Shown: one piece after another, positions 18,134-27,414 of the stretch | How positions within the stretch are numbered: the first letter of the stretch is position 1 | Layout: each line of letters begins with the position of its first letter | Source: Bradyrhizobium sp. ISRA430 | GTDB taxonomy: Bacteria > Pseudomonadota > Alphaproteobacteria > Rhizobiales > Xanthobacteraceae | Length of the DNA: 64,000 nucleotides | Direction: 5' to 3' | Assembly (NCBI RefSeq): GCF_029909975.1 | Contig: NZ_CP094516.1 | Location: forward strand, 1,116,001 to 1,180,000 | Notes under the pieces: model-generated | Told to the model about the DNA's origin: nothing | The model's input: only the letters and a program-made list of their open reading frames with translations | Database searches by the model: none | Made by a program: the position numbers and the translations under genes

Positions 18134-18634
18134 CTACTTCTCTGGACAGCGTGAGTCCGCCGCTTGCTCTGCGCGAGCGAGCGCGGTCTCATTCGCCTTG
18201 TCGGTATGGCTATCGATCGCCGCATAAAGGCAGGCGCTCTCAGGATTGATCGCGAATATGGAGAGCTCCTGGATTTCGCTCTCATCGTCGCCTTGCCGGT
18301 GCCAAGTCCGGATCACGGCGGCCTTGGGAATTCCGGCCCGCATGATCCACTGCACCTTGTCACCGAAGGCCTTGCCGGCGCCGCGCCACTGTGCCGACGG
18401 CCCTTGTCGCTTCTCGAGTGAGCGCCTGGGCGCGATCGTGAGCGAGACGATGTTGCCTTCGTCGGCGAAGCGGATCGCGTAGCCCGCCGGGCCGGGACAT
18501 GTCCACTGGCCGAACTGGTCACTGGATTCGTCCTTGCAACCGGGGCCGGTTGCTGGCGTGAACTTCGTCTCTCCGAACGCGCTGTCCGCACCGGCCATTG
18601 CGAGTACGGTCGCGAGCATCATCACGTGTCGCAT
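18134..18634 (-). CDS. hypothetical secreted protein
   Basis: A 166-residue protein with an N-terminal signal peptide (MRHVMMLATVLAMAGADSAFG). The mature part has four cysteines (PGCKDES, WTCPGP, SACLYA, DSRCPE) that could form two disulfides. I do not recognise the family. It lies between DUF2147 and the PheC-like gene on the same strand, 51 bases after the latter, so it may be read from the same transcript. Confidence 0.72.
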   Translation of the reverse strand: MRHVMMLATVLAMAGADSAFGETKFTPATGPGCKDESSDQFGQWTCPGPAGYAIRFADEGNIVSLTIAPRRSLEKRQGPSAQWRGAGKAFGDKVQWIMRAGIPKAAVIRTWHRQGDDESEIQELSIFAINPESACLYAAIDSHTDKANETALARAEQAADSRCPEK

Positions 18635-18685
18635 GATCCCTTGCCTGGCATTGCTTCTCGCGGGCTCGTCAGATCGATGGTCCTG

Positions 18686-19465
18686 CTAGTCGAACCAGGC
18701 GGCGTAGATCTTCTTGTAGCTGCCGTCCTCCATGGCGATGTGCAGCCACTGGTCGACGAAGGCCTTCAGCGCCACGTCGCGCTGGAGCCAGTAGGCCTTC
18801 TCGGAGAAGTCGAACGGCTTGTCCGGATGCACCGCGCAGAGCACCCCGGAGTGCTGCTTCTGCTGATACCGGGTCTCGGATGCATCGGTCATCATCAGGT
18901 CGGCATTGCCCTTGGCGATCTCGTCGAAGATCACGGTGTTGTCGGGGAAGACGTTGATCTCGGCGTCCTTGATGTTGGCGCGCGCGAAGCGCTCATTGGT
19001 GCCGCCGGGATTGACGATCACGCGGGTGCCCTTCTTGTCGATGTCGGAAAGCGTCTGGTACTTGCCCACATCGGCGCAGCGGGCGATCGGCGTCTTGCCC
19101 TCGCGCATGATCGGCGTGGAGAAGAAGCCCTTCTTCTGGCGGTCGAGTGTCACCGAGACGCCGCCCATCGCGATGTCGAACTGATCGGCCTCGAAATCCT
19201 TCATCAGCTTCGGCCAGGCCGTCTGCACGAATTCGACCTTGACGCCGAGCGCCTTGCCCAGCGCCTCGGCCATGTCGACGTCGAAGCCGCGGAATTGCTG
19301 GGTCGTCTTGTCCAGATAGGTGAAGGGCTTGTAGTCGCCGGTCATGCCGACCCGCAAGGTGCCGCGCTTGACGATCTCGTCTAGCCGCGAGGGCGCCTGC
19401 TGCGCCTGCGCCGAGAAATTCGCCAGCACCACCACGGCAAAGGCCGCCAAGATTCGAACGAGCAT
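18686..19465 (-). CDS. periplasmic solute-binding-fold protein resembling cyclohexadienyl dehydratase
   Basis: A 259-residue exported protein (signal MLVRILAAFAVVVLANFSAQAQ) with the type II periplasmic binding fold. Generic annotation would be amino-acid ABC transporter substrate-binding protein. However, VNPGGTNERFARAN, ADLMMTDASETR, LCAVHPDKPFDFSEKAYW and FVDQWLHIA closely resemble PheC as I remember it, the periplasmic arogenate/prephenate dehydratase. REGKTPI and the Glu after MMTDAS would be the catalytic Lys and Glu. No permease or ATPase gene is beside it, which fits an enzyme. Confidence 0.75.
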   Translation of the reverse strand: MLVRILAAFAVVVLANFSAQAQQAPSRLDEIVKRGTLRVGMTGDYKPFTYLDKTTQQFRGFDVDMAEALGKALGVKVEFVQTAWPKLMKDFEADQFDIAMGGVSVTLDRQKKGFFSTPIMREGKTPIARCADVGKYQTLSDIDKKGTRVIVNPGGTNERFARANIKDAEINVFPDNTVIFDEIAKGNADLMMTDASETRYQQKQHSGVLCAVHPDKPFDFSEKAYWLQRDVALKAFVDQWLHIAMEDGSYKKIYAAWFD

Positions 19466-19571
19466 GTCTTTTCTACCCCTGCGCGAGCTGTCATTGTGCA
19501 GCTCTTGAAGCGTGGGATTTAAACCAGAAGCCAGCCTCTGGCGAGATGGAATTGGCAAGGAGCAGCCGGAC

Positions 19572-20081
19572 GTGACGATCTCGATGTATGACGCCTCGGT
19601 CGGCATCTTCGTGCCTCACCTGCGCAGCCTGTCCGGGCTGCTCGACAAGGGCGCAGCCCATGCGGAGGCTCGCAAGTTCGATTCCGCGATGCTGCTCGGC
19701 ATGCGGCTGTCGCCAAACATGTACGACCTGGCGCAGCAGGTCGGGGAAGCCTGCCGCCACGCGGTGGTCGCCCCGGCTCTGCTGGCGCAGCGCGAGCCGG
19801 TTGCCCTGCCGGCGCTGGAGCACGACATGGCCGGGCTTCAGGCGCGCATCGCGACATCGATCGAATTCATCGAGAGCCTGCCGCGCGGCGAAATTGACGC
19901 GGCGGCGGAACGAAGCGTCGCCTTCAGGCTGAAGAACGGGGCCGAGCTGCCCTTCACCGGACGGACGCTGCTGTTGACGTTCAGCGTGCCGCAGTTCTTC
20001 TTTCACGTGACGACGGCCTACGACCTGTTGCGACACGCAGGCGTCGAGCTCGTGAAGAGGGATTTCCTGGGTCGGAGCTAG
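19572..20081 (+). CDS. DUF1993 family protein
   Basis: A 169-residue soluble protein of the DUF1993 family, which has a DinB-like four-helix bundle. The typical start TISMYDASVGIF and the LLxLHxx-like ending FFFHVTTAYDLLRHAGVELVKRDFLG are visible. The GTG at 19572 follows AAGGAG and fits the family start. The function of DUF1993 is unknown; a metal-binding role has been proposed for the fold. It is divergent from the PheC-like gene. Confidence 0.82.
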   Translation: MTISMYDASVGIFVPHLRSLSGLLDKGAAHAEARKFDSAMLLGMRLSPNMYDLAQQVGEACRHAVVAPALLAQREPVALPALEHDMAGLQARIATSIEFIESLPRGEIDAAAERSVAFRLKNGAELPFTGRTLLLTFSVPQFFFHVTTAYDLLRHAGVELVKRDFLGRS

Positions 20082-20086
20082 AGAGC

Positions 20087-20527
20087 CTAAGCCTCGCCTT
20101 TGCGCTCGAATTCGGCGACCGAGCTGCGGCCGGCGATCTCGCTGCGTAGCTCCTCGAAGCGCCGGTGCGCCTCGTCCTCGTGCTCGTCGACGAAACGCAC
20201 CGCGGCCTCGCTTGTCATGGGACCGCTGATCACGGGCGCGGACTGCTCGCCGATGGTCTCGTGCACATAGAACTGGCCGTCCTCGCCGCGATGAACCGTC
20301 CATTTGAGACGGATTGCGACCATCGGTCCGGGACCGACCTTGCTGTAGCCCTCGGCATCAGTGGGCTCAGGTGCCAGCGGCTGTTCGTCGACCACCGGAT
20401 GTTCATCGGCGACGGGATGTTCATCATCGACGGCCTGCTCGGCCTCGCGTGCGGGGGCGGGCTCGGAGTCCTCCAGAATACTGGCGATGGTCGCCAGCGC
20501 ATGATCGGTCGGGTCGATTTCTGACAC
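20087..20527 (-). CDS. hypothetical acidic protein with DEHPV repeats
   Basis: A 146-residue cytoplasmic protein. The N-terminal third is low-complexity acidic with tandem DEHPVADEHPVVDEQP. The rest (MVAIRLKWTVHRGEDGQFYVHETI, then an EAAVRFVDEHEDEAHRRFEELRSEI helix) looks folded. The GTG at 20527 is preceded by GGAGG; an ATG further upstream at 20569 is possible. I do not recognise the family. It is convergent with the DUF1993 gene, five bases apart. Confidence 0.65.
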   Translation of the reverse strand: MSEIDPTDHALATIASILEDSEPAPAREAEQAVDDEHPVADEHPVVDEQPLAPEPTDAEGYSKVGPGPMVAIRLKWTVHRGEDGQFYVHETIGEQSAPVISGPMTSEAAVRFVDEHEDEAHRRFEELRSEIAGRSSVAEFERKGEA

Positions 20528-20661
20528 GGTCCATCCTCCAGCTCGACGCCGCCGGTTCATCTGTCCCACTGCCGGCCGCGGTGGAACATATTACGCCCGT
20601 TTGATTAAGGCTGAGTTGGGGCTCGATCTGCACCAAAATGGGACGCATTCTGGCATTCCGA

Positions 20662-20685
20662 AGGCGGGCGATGTGCCGCCCGCCT
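20662..20685 (-). terminator. hairpin downstream of the ABC/dehydrogenase operon
   Basis: AGGCGGGC (20662-20669) and GCCCGCCT (20678-20685) are exact inverted repeats with an 8-base loop. It stands just after the stop of the dehydrogenase (20697 on the minus strand) and would end the five-gene operon. There is no T-run. Confidence 0.5.
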
Positions 20686-20696
20686 GTCGGTTTGGC

Positions 20697-21686
20697 TTAG
20701 CCCAGCACGTCCTGATTAATGATGTTCTGGCGGATCGGATCGCCGTCCAGCACACTCAGGATGTTGCGCGCGGTCTGCTCGCTCATGCGGTTCACCGCCT
20801 CGACGGTGACGCCGGCCACGTGCGGGGCCATGATGACGTTGGGCAGCGCGAACAGCGCATTGGCGACCGGCGGCGGCTCCTGCTCGAACACGTCGATACC
20901 GGCGCCCGCGAGCTTGCCCGAGACGAGCGCATCGTACAGTGCCTTCTCCTTCACGATGCCGCCACGCGCGGTGTTGATCAGATAGGCCCTCGGATTCATC
21001 CGGCCGATCCGCGTCGCATCGAACAGGCCGACGGTTTCCGGCGTCTTCGGACAATGGATGGTGACGAAGTCGGCTTGGGGCAGGGCCGCGTCGAGGTCTG
21101 CGACCGGCTCGCAACCGGCGGCCTCGATCTCGGTGGCCGGCTTATAGGGGTCGTAGACCTGCACGTTCATCTCCATCGCCAGGCAACGCTTGGCGGTGCG
21201 GGAGCCGATACGGCCGAAGCCGACGACCAGGACGTTCTTACCGTAGAGATCGAACGGCAGCATGCCGAGCCGGTCGGCCCATTTGCCGTCCTTGACGCAG
21301 GCGTGCAGCTCGTTCGCGCGCTTGGCGAGCGTCAGCATCATGAACAGCGCCGCTTCCGCAACCGACGGCGAGTTCGCCGTGCCCGCAACCATCAGCGGCA
21401 CCTTGCGGCGGGAGAGGGCGGGCACGTCGACCGCGTCGTAGCCGACGCCGATACGGGTCACCACCTTCATGTCCCTGGAGGCCTCGAGCTCGGTCTCGCC
21501 GAAGGCGGTGGCGCCGAGCGCCACGCCGTGGACCGGCGCATGGCTCTTCAGCATCGCCTCGAAATCCCGGGCCGAGATCAGGTTCGAAAACTCGACCAGT
21601 TCGATGTCGTCCCGCTGGGTGAGAAGGGCGCGGGCGCCCGGCGACATGGTTTGCGTAACGAAAATCTTCTTCTTGTTGGTCGCCAT
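20697..21686 (-). CDS. D-2-hydroxyacid dehydrogenase (3-phosphoglycerate dehydrogenase-like)
   Basis: A 329-residue NAD-dependent 2-hydroxyacid dehydrogenase. It has the VLVVGFGRIGSRTAKR nucleotide-binding loop, the INTARGGIVKEKAL segment with the substrate-binding Arg, a GIDVFEQEPPP Glu, and the catalytic His in MAPHVAGVT. It is short, with no ACT domain, so it is unlike most SerA enzymes. As the last gene of the sugar ABC operon it may act on an imported hydroxy or sugar acid; the substrate is unknown. Confidence 0.85.
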   Translation of the reverse strand: MATNKKKIFVTQTMSPGARALLTQRDDIELVEFSNLISARDFEAMLKSHAPVHGVALGATAFGETELEASRDMKVVTRIGVGYDAVDVPALSRRKVPLMVAGTANSPSVAEAALFMMLTLAKRANELHACVKDGKWADRLGMLPFDLYGKNVLVVGFGRIGSRTAKRCLAMEMNVQVYDPYKPATEIEAAGCEPVADLDAALPQADFVTIHCPKTPETVGLFDATRIGRMNPRAYLINTARGGIVKEKALYDALVSGKLAGAGIDVFEQEPPPVANALFALPNVIMAPHVAGVTVEAVNRMSEQTARNILSVLDGDPIRQNIINQDVLG

Positions 21687-21720
21687 CGTCTCCTGCCTGA
21701 GCGAGTTTCTTGTCCGGCCG

Positions 21721-22821
21721 TCACAACACGACGCCGGTCGCCTCGTTTAGCAGGTGCATGTTGTTGAGGTCCATCGCCAAACGCATGGGAGCCCCGTCCT
21801 TGGCGCCGGCATTGGGATTGACGCGGCCGCAGATGGGCGTGCCGTCGAGCCCGAAATAGACCAGCGTCTCCATGCCCATCGGCTCGGTGACATCGAGCAC
21901 GGTGTCGAAGGTCTCGACGCCCGGCTCCAGATGCGCGTGCGACTCGGTCAAGTGCTCGGGCCGGATGCCGAGCAGCAGCTTCTCGGTGCGCGGCAGCGCG
22001 TTGTAGCGGGCGGCGCGGGCCGGCGGCAGCGCAAAGGCGATGCGGTCGGTCAGGCGGATCTGAAGCGTGCCACCGACGTCCTCCAGCCGGCAGGGAACGA
22101 AGTTCATCGCGGGCGAACCGATGAAACCGGCGACGAAGCGGGTCGCCGGCTTGTGATAGAGTTCGTTCGGCGTGCCGATCTGCTCGATGCGTCCCTTGTT
22201 CATGACGACGACGCGATCGGCGAGCGTCATCGCCTCGACCTGGTCATGGGTGACGTAGACGGTCGTGGTGCGCACCTTCTGATGCACCTTCTTGATCTCG
22301 ATCCGCATCTGCACGCGCAGCTTGGCGTCAAGGTTGGACAGCGGCTCGTCGAACAGGAAGACCTTGGGGTTGCGCACGATGGCTCGCCCCATTGCCACGC
22401 GCTGGCGTTGGCCGCCGGATAGCTGCTTCGGCTTGCGGTCGATCAGGTCGGTGATGTCCAGAAGGCGCGCGGCCTCCGTCACCCGCTCCTTGATCTCGGC
22501 CTTGGGATAGTGCTTCAGGCGCAGCCCGAACGACATGTTCTCGGCGACCGTCATGTGCGGATAAAGCGCGTAGTTCTGGAACACCATGGCGATGTCGCGA
22601 TCCTTCGGCGGTACGTCGTTGACGACGTCGCCACCGATCAGGATATCGCCGTCGCTGATGTCCTCCAGCCCTGCGATCATCCGCAGCGTCGTCGACTTGC
22701 CGCAGCCCGATGGCCCCACCAGCACGATGAACTCATGGTCGGTGATTTCGAGATCGATGCCGCGCACGGCTTCAACATCGTCGTAACGCTTGACGACCTT
22801 ACGGAGAGAAACGTCAGCCAT
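21721..22821 (-). CDS. ABC transporter ATP-binding protein (MalK/UgpC type)
   Basis: A 366-residue ATPase with Walker A GPSGCGKSTT, the signature LSGGQRQRVAMGRA, Walker B VFLFDEPLSNLD and the switch His in VTHDQVEAM. A C-terminal OB-fold (TOBE) domain follows, as in MalK/UgpC. It powers the two permeases encoded just upstream for uptake of a sugar or sugar-like compound across the inner membrane. It starts 20 bases after the second permease gene. Confidence 0.9.
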   Translation of the reverse strand: MADVSLRKVVKRYDDVEAVRGIDLEITDHEFIVLVGPSGCGKSTTLRMIAGLEDISDGDILIGGDVVNDVPPKDRDIAMVFQNYALYPHMTVAENMSFGLRLKHYPKAEIKERVTEAARLLDITDLIDRKPKQLSGGQRQRVAMGRAIVRNPKVFLFDEPLSNLDAKLRVQMRIEIKKVHQKVRTTTVYVTHDQVEAMTLADRVVVMNKGRIEQIGTPNELYHKPATRFVAGFIGSPAMNFVPCRLEDVGGTLQIRLTDRIAFALPPARAARYNALPRTEKLLLGIRPEHLTESHAHLEPGVETFDTVLDVTEPMGMETLVYFGLDGTPICGRVNPNAGAKDGAPMRLAMDLNNMHLLNEATGVVL

Positions 22822-22841
22822 GAAAATTCAACCTCTCGATT

Positions 22842-23753
22842 TCAACCCTTTGTCGCACCGGCGGTCAGGCCGGCAATGTAGTAGTCCATCAGGAAGGCAT
22901 AGATGACCAATGGCGGCGCGGCGCCAAGCAGCGCGCCTGTCATGATCTGACCCCAGTTGAACACGTCGCCCTTGATCAACGTCGTGGTGATGCCAACAGG
23001 CAACACGAACTGGTCTACGGAGGTCGTGAACACCAGGGGATAGAGGAACTGCGCCCAGGAGACGGTGAAGGCGAAGATGGTCGCGGCGATCAGGCCGGGC
23101 AGGGCGACCGGAATGAAGATCCGCGTCAAGGTCTGGAGCCAGGAGGCACCGTCGATGAGGGCGGCCTCATCCAGCTCCTTCGGGATCGATGCGAAATAGC
23201 CGATCATGATCCAGGTGCAGAACGGCACCGTCAGCGTCGGATAGATGAACAGCAGCACATACCATCTGTTGAGTAGCGTGATGCCAGTATAGTCCTGAAA
23301 GACCGCGAGCATCTTGAACAGCGGAATGAACAAGAGGCTGTCCGGGATCAGGTAGGTGAGGAAGACGCCCGTGGCGAGCGTCGCCGAGCCCCAGAACTTC
23401 ATCCGCGCCAGCGCGAACGCGGCGGGGATGCTGATCAGCATCGTGATGATCACGACCGCGATCGCCACGACCGAGGAATTCCAGAAGAAGCGCAAAAACT
23501 GGTTCGATGTCAGGAGCTCGACATAGTTCGATAGCGTCGGATGGAACACCCACCAGGGGTTGGTCGCTGCCGATATTTCCGCACTGCTCTTGAGCGACGT
23601 GATCAGCATGTAGACCGGCGGCGTCAGGAAAAAGATCGCGAACAGCACGAGAAAGAAGTAGGACCAGCGCAGCGCCCAGGCGCGGTCGCGGCTCATGCTG
23701 CCATATTTGACCTTGCGTGACGGTCCGGCCTTATCGATTGCGAGCGTGCTCAT
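22842..23753 (-). CDS. carbohydrate ABC transporter permease (MalG type)
   Basis: A 303-residue inner-membrane permease with about six helices. The cytoplasmic EAA loop reads DEAALIDGASWLQTLTRIFIPVALPG, the site where the ATPase docks. The start ATG overlaps the stop of the other permease gene (ATGA), which fixes the start; the frame is open further upstream but that part lies inside the neighbouring gene. Confidence 0.9.
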   Translation of the reverse strand: MSTLAIDKAGPSRKVKYGSMSRDRAWALRWSYFFLVLFAIFFLTPPVYMLITSLKSSAEISAATNPWWVFHPTLSNYVELLTSNQFLRFFWNSSVVAIAVVIITMLISIPAAFALARMKFWGSATLATGVFLTYLIPDSLLFIPLFKMLAVFQDYTGITLLNRWYVLLFIYPTLTVPFCTWIMIGYFASIPKELDEAALIDGASWLQTLTRIFIPVALPGLIAATIFAFTVSWAQFLYPLVFTTSVDQFVLPVGITTTLIKGDVFNWGQIMTGALLGAAPPLVIYAFLMDYYIAGLTAGATKG

Positions 23754-24691
23754 CAGGCTTCGTTCCCGCGTTTGGAGACATCGCGCAGGATGAAGATCGC
23801 TGCGACGGCAAGGATCGGCACCATGAACAACGAGACGCAGGCGCCGAGGGGAATGTCGTTGCTCTGGATGCCGACCTGGAACGCCCAGGTGGCGAACAGA
23901 TGCGTCGTATCCAGCGGGCCGCCGGAGGTCAGGATGCGCACGATGTCGAAATTGGCGAACGTCACGATCAGCGAAAACAACGTGGTGATGGCGATGATGT
24001 TGCGCATCATCGGCAGCGTGACGTACCAGATCCGCTGCCACCAGTTGGCGCCGTCGATCGCTGCGGCCTCGTAGAGCTGGTCGGGCACGGATTTCAACGC
24101 GGCGAGATACATGATCATGAAGAACGGCGCCCCGTACCAGACGTTGACGAGGATGACTGAGAAGCGCGCCCAGAAGGTATCGCCGAGCCAGGGGATCGGG
24201 CCGACGCCGAAGAAGGAAAGCGTGTAGTTGAAGGCGCTGTAAGAGGGATCGAACAGCCACAGCCAGGCGAGCGTGCTCATCGCCGGGGGGATCACCCACG
24301 GCACCAGCAGCATGCCGCGCCATTTGCGCTGACCCTTGGCCGGAATGTTGTGGACGAAATGCGCGACGATGAACCCGATCAGCGCCTTGAAGACGACGGC
24401 GGTGATAGCGAAGATGCAGGACTGCTCCACCACCATCCAGAACGTGTCGCGTTTGAACAGGAAGGTGAAGTTGCTGAGGCCGACGAACTTCGTCATCGCC
24501 TTGTTCAGCGTCGCCAGGTGAACCGAGTAGAGGGCAGGGTAGAGCACGAGCAGCGCGATCAGGAGGATCAGCGGCAGCGTCAGGAAGAACGCGACCGTCG
24601 ATTTTCGCCCTAGCGTATTGCGCAGGCTCGATCCCTTGCGCGCGCCCTTCGCACGGGCAACGCGACCTCGCTCAACGACGACATCGGCCAT
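23753..24691 (-). CDS. carbohydrate ABC transporter permease (MalF type)
   Basis: A 312-residue permease with a basic N-terminus, about six membrane helices and the EAA loop YEAAAIDGANWWQRIWYVTLPMM. It pairs with the MalG-type permease encoded next, and overlaps it by one base more than the stop. It follows the binding-protein gene across a 141-base gap that holds a strong hairpin. Confidence 0.9.
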   Translation of the reverse strand: MADVVVERGRVARAKGARKGSSLRNTLGRKSTVAFFLTLPLILLIALLVLYPALYSVHLATLNKAMTKFVGLSNFTFLFKRDTFWMVVEQSCIFAITAVVFKALIGFIVAHFVHNIPAKGQRKWRGMLLVPWVIPPAMSTLAWLWLFDPSYSAFNYTLSFFGVGPIPWLGDTFWARFSVILVNVWYGAPFFMIMYLAALKSVPDQLYEAAAIDGANWWQRIWYVTLPMMRNIIAITTLFSLIVTFANFDIVRILTSGGPLDTTHLFATWAFQVGIQSNDIPLGACVSLFMVPILAVAAIFILRDVSKRGNEA

Positions 24692-24779
24692 GTCAGCTTC
24701 CTTTGGTCAGCTTTCTCGTAAACTGTCCAACCGCGAGGCCAGCCGTATGGCGAGCTTCGCGATCATGCGGATCGGAGGA

Positions 24780-24830
24780 CGGGATGAGGGCGGTTCACGC
24801 GCGTGGCGTGAACCGCCCTGGCACATCCCG
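24780..24830 (-). terminator. strong intra-operon hairpin between binding protein and permease genes
   Basis: The core GGGCGGTTCACGC (24788-24800) pairs exactly with GCGTGAACCGCCC (24806-24818) around a five-base loop, and an outer CGGGATG/CATCCCG pair extends it. It lies three bases after the binding-protein stop. Such hairpins commonly cause partial termination or protect the binding-protein mRNA so it is made in excess. Confidence 0.65.
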
Positions 24831-24832
24831 GC

Positions 24833-26173
24833 TCAGCTCCGCATGAAGCCTTCGCACTCGCCCTCGGCCCAGGCGAGCGCCTGCTCCAACGTCTCGCCCC
24901 GCGCAAAACGCAGCGCCATCTTGGTCAGCGTCGCCTGGAAGTAGATCTGCTGCGCGATCTTGGGCGGCGCCGGTGACGCTGCGATCGACAGCGTCTGATG
25001 ATTGTAGGGATTCGGATAGTGATAGAGCGTTCCCTTCGGCGGCCCTTCTTCCGCCCACGTCTTCAACGTGCTCATCTTCGCGTAGGCCGGCAGGTCATAG
25101 CCGCCGCTCACCGCAACGAACTTCTCGATCGACGATGGCGAGGACAGGTGAACGAGCAGGCTCTTGGCCGCCTCCTTGTTCTTGCCGAAGCTCCAGACGC
25201 CCCAGAAGTAGGGCAGGTATGGCGCGAACCGGCCCTTCGGACCGGCCGGGAAGCCGTGCGTCCAGCACTGCTCGGCGACCTGCGGCGCATCGCGCTTGGC
25301 AACCGCCCAGGCGCTCGGCGGATTCAGGATCATTGCGCCGCGGCCGGAGATCAGCCACTTGTTGTTGGAGGCGTCGTCCCAGGACGGTGCGTCCGGCGGC
25401 AGGACCGCGATCAGCTTCTTGTAGAATTCCATCGCCTGGCGAACCTGATCGGTCTTCACCGTGATGTCACCCTTGGCGTTGACGAGCTCGGCGCCGAATG
25501 ACTGAAAGATCGCGCCCGCGGTATCGACGCTGTCGGTGGTCTCGCCGAGGCCGATGCCGAACGCAAAGCCGGCCTTCTGGCAGGCCTCGGCCGCCTTCAG
25601 GAAGGTCTCCATTGTCCAGTTATCCGCCTTGGGCGGGCTGCCGGCCGGATACATCTCCTGCACGTCGATGCCGGCGTGCTTCTTCATCAGATCGATGCGG
25701 GAGCAGGGCCCTTTGATTTGGCTGCCGGGTGTCGCGGGCACCGCGAGCCATTTGCCGCCTGACCGTCCGAGATAGTTGACGGTGCCGTTCACCTCGCCAT
25801 TCTGCTTGATGATCGGCTCCATGATGTCGTTGAGCGGCTCGAGATTCTCGGAATAGGCCTGCGGCCACCAGCTCGGCATTTGGAGAATGTCATGACCGGA
25901 CTTGGCCTGGGCTTCGGCCGCGGCGGTCAGCTCGATCTTCTTGTTGTTGCTGGTGATGTAGTCGATGGAAACCTCGACCTTCTCCTTCGCGGCCCATTCG
26001 TTGACGAGGTCGGTGGAGGCCTTGTTGGCGCCGGGCACCCAGTGGTCCCAGAAGCCGATCGAGAGCTTGCCAGCGGCGTAGGCGCCGCGCACATAGGGCG
26101 CTGTGATCAGCGCCGCGGAGGACATCGCAGTTGCAGCCACAAATTGGCGTCGCGTCAGTTTCTTCCGTGACAT
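24833..26173 (-). CDS. sugar ABC transporter substrate-binding protein (Tat signal)
   Basis: A 446-residue periplasmic binding protein of the family-1 (MalE/UgpB-like) type. The N-terminus SRKKLTRRQFVAATAMSSAA is a twin-arginine export signal, so it is probably exported folded. It opens the operon with two permeases, an ATPase and a hydroxyacid dehydrogenase. The ligand is unknown; sugars, sugar alcohols or glycerol phosphates are usual for the family. Confidence 0.9.
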   Translation of the reverse strand: MSRKKLTRRQFVAATAMSSAALITAPYVRGAYAAGKLSIGFWDHWVPGANKASTDLVNEWAAKEKVEVSIDYITSNNKKIELTAAAEAQAKSGHDILQMPSWWPQAYSENLEPLNDIMEPIIKQNGEVNGTVNYLGRSGGKWLAVPATPGSQIKGPCSRIDLMKKHAGIDVQEMYPAGSPPKADNWTMETFLKAAEACQKAGFAFGIGLGETTDSVDTAGAIFQSFGAELVNAKGDITVKTDQVRQAMEFYKKLIAVLPPDAPSWDDASNNKWLISGRGAMILNPPSAWAVAKRDAPQVAEQCWTHGFPAGPKGRFAPYLPYFWGVWSFGKNKEAAKSLLVHLSSPSSIEKFVAVSGGYDLPAYAKMSTLKTWAEEGPPKGTLYHYPNPYNHQTLSIAASPAPPKIAQQIYFQATLTKMALRFARGETLEQALAWAEGECEGFMRS

Positions 26174-26604
26174 CTCGTTTCCTCGCTTGGGTATTTATTG
26201 TTGGAGTTTCCTCTTCGGTCTTCTTGTTCGAGTTTCTTATCTTGGATCTTTTTTGATCCGTCGCCCGGTGGTTCATCACGCAAGGCGCGGAAGTTGGTAG
26301 CGCGATCAGACCATGATTGTTCGCGTCTGTCGAGAAAGCCGAACGGGTCGCTGTCTAGAACTAACGTTGTGTCCGGACGGCGGCAGTGTCTGTCGATTTT
26401 GCGACGCACACTGCAGACGACGGCGTTCGATAGTGGTCCATGCGCAATTACGCCGCAGTTCCGAATAAGCCTGCATAACCGCTTCGCGCGAAACACTTTT
26501 CGGTGCGTAGACAGCAATTGCCTGCGACTGGACCTCGAAGCGGCGAAAACGATAGAGTTGCAACCGGCAGGTGGCTCCCACCTCAATAGGCAATCAGAGC
26601 GACG
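26174..26604. other. divergent promoter region, no gene seen
   Basis: These 431 bases separate the binding-protein gene and the Spy-like gene, so both promoters should lie here. The part nearest the ABC operon is rich in TTC/TTG runs with loosely repeated GAGTTTC segments (about 26200-26240). I see no clear operator or coding sequence. Confidence 0.5.
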
Positions 26605-27414
26605 ATGGAGACCAGAATGATCAACCCGGCGCCGCCAGCGCGGCATCGCCTGCGAGGATGGTTTGCGCTCGGGTCCGTGCTCGCATTGCTGCTCGGTGCG
26701 GCCGCGGTCGCGAATGCACAAGGTTTGGTCAAGGGCGTTCAGGACGGCGCCGCCGCCGGCAACAAGGCGGCCGGTCCCGTCGGCGGCGTGCTGGGCGGCG
26801 CGATCGGCGGCGTCGTCGGCGTTTTCACCGGGGTGCTTGGGGTTGGCAACAACAACGGCAACCAGGCGCCTGCCGCCAAGGACGCTGCCAAGCAGGGTGC
26901 GGGCAAGGACAAGGATGCCAAGGATAAGAGCAGCGCCAAGGCGGGCAAAGGGGCCAAGGCGTCCAAGGAAGCCAAGAACGCGCCCCAAGACAACAAACAA
27001 GACAACAAGCAGGACAACAAGGACGTCACGGTCCTGACCCAGAACGGCGCGCCGCAGCTCACCGCCGAGCAGATCGTTGCCAACAGCGACTCTTATATCG
27101 AGCGGATCAAGACTGAATTGAACCTCACGCCCGAGCAGGAGAAGCATTGGTACGGCTTCTCCAGCGCCATGCACTACCTGGGACACAATGGTGCAGAGCG
27201 GCTCAACCTGCGGATAGCGCGCGCCAAGCGGGACCCGCCCGACGACATCATCGAGCAGATGCGCAACGAGGCGCAATTCCTGATCGACCGCGCCGCCGAC
27301 CAGCGCAATGTCGCCGATGCCGCGGAACCGCTCTATTCGAGTCTCGACGACAAGCAGAAGGAAGTCTTCATCCAGGAGATGGTGCACTTGAGCCATGAGC
27401 GCGGGCTGGATTGA
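26605..27414 (+). CDS. Spy/CpxP-like (LTXXQ motif) envelope protein
   Basis: A 269-residue exported protein. The signal helix (about residues 16-39) ends ANAQ, then come a Gly/Ala-rich segment with glycine-zipper character (GGVLGGAIGGVVG), a Lys/Ala-rich stretch, and short NKQD repeats. The C-terminal half has the LNLTPEQEKHW motif and helices of the Spy/CpxP family, periplasmic chaperones or stress sensors. ATG 26617 is an alternative start. Confidence 0.75.
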   Translation: METRMINPAPPARHRLRGWFALGSVLALLLGAAAVANAQGLVKGVQDGAAAGNKAAGPVGGVLGGAIGGVVGVFTGVLGVGNNNGNQAPAAKDAAKQGAGKDKDAKDKSSAKAGKGAKASKEAKNAPQDNKQDNKQDNKDVTVLTQNGAPQLTAEQIVANSDSYIERIKTELNLTPEQEKHWYGFSSAMHYLGHNGAERLNLRIARAKRDPPDDIIEQMRNEAQFLIDRAADQRNVADAAEPLYSSLDDKQKEVFIQEMVHLSHERGLD

